A stretch of DNA of 64,000 nt from an uncultured Pelagibacteraceae bacterium (GTDB lineage: Bacteria; Pseudomonadota; Alphaproteobacteria; Pelagibacterales; Pelagibacteraceae): NCBI GenBank assembly GCA_902558815.1, contig CACEFF010000003.1, forward strand, positions 1 through 64,000. The letters run 5' to 3'. Of the stretch, positions 60,849 through 64,000 are shown piece by piece. The translations under genes and the position numbers were made by a program. The notes below the pieces were generated by a model that saw only the letters and a program-made list of their open reading frames with translations, did no database searches and was not told the DNA's origin. Positions within the stretch are counted from its first letter, which is position 1; each line of letters opens with the position of its first letter.

Positions 60849-62792
60849 TTGAGCAAACTTTATAAAGAATTAGCTAATTGTATTAGATTTTTGTCTATAG
60901 ACGCTGTTCAAAAAGCTAATTCGGGACATCCAGGTATGCCAATGGGGATGGCTGATGTTGCAACAGTTCTTTTTAAAGATTTTTTGAATTTTGATCCTAA
61001 AAATCCAAATTGGTTAAATAGAGACAGATTCGTTCTTTCTGCAGGTCATGGTTCTATGTTGCTTTACTCTCTTTTATATTTAACTGGTTATAAAAGTATT
61101 TCTTTAAATGATATAAAAAATTTTAGACAACTTAATTCAATTTGTGCTGGTCACCCAGAATATCACCCCAATTCAGGAATAGAAACCACTACTGGTCCTT
61201 TAGGCCAAGGAATATCAAATGCTGTTGGCTTTGCTATATCAGAAGAAATTTTAAAAAAAAAAATTGGAAAAAATAAAATTAATCATAAAACTTATGTTCT
61301 GGCAGGTGATGGATGTTTAATGGAAGGAATAAGCCACGAGGCATTAAGTCTTGCTGGACATCTAAAATTAAAAAATTTAATTTTACTTTTTGATAACAAC
61401 TCTATTTCAATTGATGGTCCTACTAGTCTTGCAGTTTCAGATGACCATGAAAAAAGATTTAAAAGTTATGGTTGGGATTACATAAAAATTAATGGTCATA
61501 ATTATAAAGAAATATATAAAGCTTTAAAGAAAGCTCAAAATTCTAAAAAACCTTTAGCTATTTCATGTAAGACAACAATTGGTTATGGATCACCAAATAA
61601 AAGTGGCAAAGCTTCATCCCATGGAAGTCCTTTGGGAGAAGAGGAAATAAAATTAGTTAGAAAGAAACTAAAATGGAAACATGAACCTTTTGAAATTCCA
61701 ATCAATATATTTAATGAGTGGAAGAAAATTGGAAATAAAGCTCATCAAAAAGCTAAAAAGTATAAAAATATATCCAAAAAAAAAATTGCTGATGATAAAA
61801 TTTTAAGTTCCTTTAAAAGTTCAATCAAAAAATTAAAAGATAATTATATCAATAACCCTAAACCAATCGCAACAAGAAAATCATCAGAAATGTTTTTAGA
61901 GTTGGTATCTAAATTACCAAATCTTATCGGTGGTTCGGCTGACTTAGCGGGATCAAATAATACAAAAACAAAGGACCATAAGATAATAAAGCCAGGTATT
62001 TTTTCTGGTAACTATATCCATTACGGAGTGAGAGAACATGCTATGTGTGGAATAATGAATGGAATCGCTCTTCATAGTGATTTAATTCCTTATGGAGGAA
62101 CCTTTTTGATATTCAGTGATTATTGTAAACCTTCAATAAGATTAGCGGCAATGATGAAACAAAGAGTAATATATGTTTTCACTCATGATTCAATTGGTTT
62201 AGGAGAAGATGGTCCAACTCATCAGCCAATTGAACAATTAACAAGCTTGAGATCGATTCCAAATTTAAATGTTTTTAGGCCTGCTGATTTAATAGAAACT
62301 TTTGAATGTTGGCAATTAGCAATCGAAAATAAAAAAACTCCAAGTGTAATTGCATTAACAAGACAAGGAATCGGGCCTGTGAGGGAAAGAAATTCCTCTA
62401 AAAATGAGTCAGCTTCAGGTGCATATGAAGTTTTAAGGACGTCTAATAGTATCAAAGCCACAATATTATCTAGCGGTTCAGAAACTAGCTTAGCATGTGA
62501 TGTAAGTCACAAATTAGCCACAGAAGGCATCTATTCCAAAGTAATATCTATGCCATGTCAGGAATTATTTGATCGGCAAAGTCTTGATTATAAAAAAAAA
62601 ATTTTAAATGAAACAGAAATAATTGTATCTATAGAAGCATCAGAGACAAGTTATTGGAAAAAATATACAGGTATGAATGGATTAAATTTTGGAATTAATG
62701 ATTTTGGAAAAAGTGCACCATACAAAAAAATATATAATCACTTCAATTTAAATTCAGATTTAATAGCTAAAAAGATTAAAGAAAAAATATGA
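60849..62792 (+). CDS. tkt: Transketolase
   Basis: A 647-residue thiamine-diphosphate enzyme. [20 protein letters not shown] near residue 23, [34 protein letters not shown] near 155 (Mg/ThDP site) and [18 protein letters not shown] near 400 (catalytic Glu) are transketolase motifs. It shifts two-carbon units in the pentose phosphate route. It starts with TTG at 60849, preceded by AGGA-type sequence; no ATG lies nearby. It overlaps gap by 4 bases, giving tkt-gap-pgk. Confidence 0.96.
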   Translation: MSKLYKELANCIRFLSIDAVQKANSGHPGMPMGMADVATVLFKDFLNFDPKNPNWLNRDRFVLSAGHGSMLLYSLLYLTGYKSISLNDIKNFRQLNSICAGHPEYHPNSGIETTTGPLGQGISNAVGFAISEEILKKKIGKNKINHKTYVLAGDGCLMEGISHEALSLAGHLKLKNLILLFDNNSISIDGPTSLAVSDDHEKRFKSYGWDYIKINGHNYKEIYKALKKAQNSKKPLAISCKTTIGYGSPNKSGKASSHGSPLGEEEIKLVRKKLKWKHEPFEIPINIFNEWKKIGNKAHQKAKKYKNISKKKIADDKILSSFKSSIKKLKDNYINNPKPIATRKSSEMFLELVSKLPNLIGGSADLAGSNNTKTKDHKIIKPGIFSGNYIHYGVREHAMCGIMNGIALHSDLIPYGGTFLIFSDYCKPSIRLAAMMKQRVIYVFTHDSIGLGEDGPTHQPIEQLTSLRSIPNLNVFRPADLIETFECWQLAIENKKTPSVIALTRQGIGPVRERNSSKNESASGAYEVLRTSNSIKATILSSGSETSLACDVSHKLATEGIYSKVISMPCQELFDRQSLDYKKKILNETEIIVSIEASETSYWKKYTGMNGLNFGINDFGKSAPYKKIYNHFNLNSDLIAKKIKEKI

Positions 62793-63796
62793 AAATAAAA
62801 GTTGGAATTAATGGAATGGGCAGAATAGGGAGGATGATTGTCCGAGCTATTTTTGAGAGTAAAAATAAGAATATAGAAATAAAACATATTAATAACAGAA
62901 CAAATACCGAAACATGTTCTAACCTTTTAAAATACGATTCAATTCATGGAAGATTTAATGCAAAAGTAAATTTTGATAAAAACCATCTACTTATTAATAA
63001 AAATAAGATTACTTTTAGCCAAGAAGCAGATTTAAATAAAATTAATTGGAAAAAATTTGATGTTGATTATGTTTTTGAATGTACTGGTAAATTTAATTCA
63101 AAAGATGAATTATTATCCCACATTAAAAATGGTGCAAAAAAAGTTATTGTTTCAGCTCCATGTAAAAACGCTGACAAGACAATTGTATTTGGGGTTAATG
63201 AAAACAAATTAAAGAAAAAAGATAATATTATTTCTGCTGCGTCTTGTACAACAAATTGTCTCGCTCCAGTTGCTCATATTTTAAACACGAATTTTGAAAT
63301 TAAAAAAGGTTTTATGACAACCATTCATGCATTTACTAGTGACCAAAGAATTTTAGATAATTCTCATAAAGACCCAAGAAGAGCTAGATCTGCAAGCCAA
63401 TCAATAGTACCTACTTCGACTGGAGCATCAAAAGCAATAGGCGAAATTATACCTTCACTTAAGGGTAAAATAGAAGGTGTAGCAATGAGGGTACCAACAC
63501 CAAACGTTTCTTTAATTGAATTAGTTTTTTGTACTAAGCAAAATTTAAGTGTGGAAAAGATAAATTCATCATTTATGGATTTTAGTAAGAAACAAAAAAG
63601 TAAGATTATAGAGGTTACCAGGGAAAAACTTGTATCTATTGATTTTAATCATAACCCTGCTTCAGCAATTATTGATGGGTCGCTAACAAATGTTGTTGGA
63701 ATTGATATGGGTAAAATTTCTGCTTGGTATGATAACGAGTGGGGTTTTTCTAATAGGATGTGTGATATTGCTGAATACCTCCATAAGATTTCTTAA
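62789..63796 (+). CDS. gap: Glyceraldehyde-3-phosphate dehydrogenase
   Basis: A 335-residue GAPDH. The N-terminal [17 protein letters not shown] binds NAD, and the catalytic Cys is in [16 protein letters not shown] near residue 152. [20 protein letters not shown] and the C-terminal [12 protein letters not shown] follow. It is followed by pgk with a one-base TAATG overlap. Whether it prefers NAD or NADP is not clear from the loop after the first strand. Confidence 0.97.
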   Translation: MKIKVGINGMGRIGRMIVRAIFESKNKNIEIKHINNRTNTETCSNLLKYDSIHGRFNAKVNFDKNHLLINKNKITFSQEADLNKINWKKFDVDYVFECTGKFNSKDELLSHIKNGAKKVIVSAPCKNADKTIVFGVNENKLKKKDNIISAASCTTNCLAPVAHILNTNFEIKKGFMTTIHAFTSDQRILDNSHKDPRRARSASQSIVPTSTGASKAIGEIIPSLKGKIEGVAMRVPTPNVSLIELVFCTKQNLSVEKINSSFMDFSKKQKSKIIEVTREKLVSIDFNHNPASAIIDGSLTNVVGIDMGKISAWYDNEWGFSNRMCDIAEYLHKIS

Positions 63797-64000
63797 TGAA
63801 CAATATAAAAGATCAAAAAAATCTTTCTCAAAAGATAGTTTTATTAAGATTAGATTTAAATGTACCCCTTAAAAATAAAAAAATTATTGATCAAACAAGA
63901 ATTGATAAAATACTACCTGTAATTAATTTTTTACTTCAAAAAAAATCTAAAATAGTGATCATTGCACATGTTGGAAGACCTAAGGGAAAAACTAATGAAG
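63796..64000 (+). CDS. pgk: Phosphoglycerate kinase (5' end only)
   Basis: The first 68 codons of pgk are present; the gene runs off the right edge. It starts at ATG 63796 sharing one base with the gap stop. The encoded [11 protein letters not shown] and [13 protein letters not shown] correspond to the 3-phosphoglycerate site (RxDxNVPL and HxGRPKG) of PGK. It transfers phosphate between 1,3-bisphosphoglycerate and ADP. Assignment is firm despite truncation. Confidence 0.93.
   Translation, partial: MNNIKDQKNLSQKIVLLRLDLNVPLKNKKIIDQTRIDKILPVINFLLQKKSKIVIIAHVGRPKGKTNE

Overview
This window is a gene-dense, strongly AT-rich bacterial chromosome segment (about 30% G+C by eye, not counted). It looks like a streamlined marine alphaproteobacterium of the SAR11 / Candidatus Pelagibacter type. 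The supporting signs are very short or overlapping gene junctions (many TAATG or ATGA overlaps), a permuted two-piece tmRNA gene of the alphaproteobacterial kind, a FAD-dependent thymidylate synthase, pyruvate phosphate dikinase next to glyQS, an RpoH-type sigma factor, and a core gene order typical of the group. I see no insertion sequence, prophage, CRISPR array or rRNA operon. Apart from the tmRNA locus there is no gene-free stretch above 300 bases.

Layout. 1-2683: a branched-chain amino acid ABC importer (livM cut by the window edge, livH, livJ), with an intrinsic terminator between the binding protein and the permeases. 2772-9496: an accessory-like stretch with a LysE/RhtB exporter, a DUF2805 protein, glutaredoxin, a small membrane protein, MsrB, a histone-deacetylase-family amidohydrolase, a lone methyltransferase, a 2-hydroxyacid dehydrogenase, an EamA transporter and a D-amino-acid dehydrogenase. 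9547-16900: the cell-shape cluster leuA-mreB-mreC-mreD-mrdA-rodA on the minus strand. 17007-20362: ilvB-ilvH-ilvC. Together with leuA and the liv importer, these give branched-chain amino acid synthesis and uptake. 20415-25783: hflK-hflC-DUF2065-htrA-miaA (membrane proteolysis and quality control) and a divergent Mrp ATPase. 25764-28266: thyX, split tmRNA, a secreted polysaccharide-lyase-like gene and a second copy of a tmRNA segment. 28267-34689: sppA-like peptidase, glyQ, glyS, ppdK. 34793-40580: isoprenoid genes (ispB; xseB-ispA-dxs), pdxH and aroC. 40601-45063: tsaC-type Sua5, an ABC-2 exporter, tRNA-Arg(TCG), rluD, rpoH. 45060-60793: a long minus-strand run of housekeeping genes (purA, thiD, glmM, folP, ftsH, tilS, cpoB, pal, tolB, tolA, tolR, tolQ, ruvC, yebC, a ymdB-like phosphoesterase, 5-FCL, zapA, a coiled-coil protein). 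60849-64000: tkt-gap-pgk (pgk cut by the window edge).

Most of the window is conserved core. The places most worth a second look are: the 26-bp tmRNA-segment repeat that brackets a secreted lyase-like gene; the strong hairpin with a tiny Shine-Dalgarno-led ORF in the lysE/DUF2805 divergent region; the non-canonical RuvC in a yebC-ruvC-tolQ locus that lacks ruvA, ruvB and ybgC; and the C-terminal coiled coil plus GF-GT-Y-C motif on MreC. I did not find anything I would defend as a complete, previously undescribed multi-gene system.
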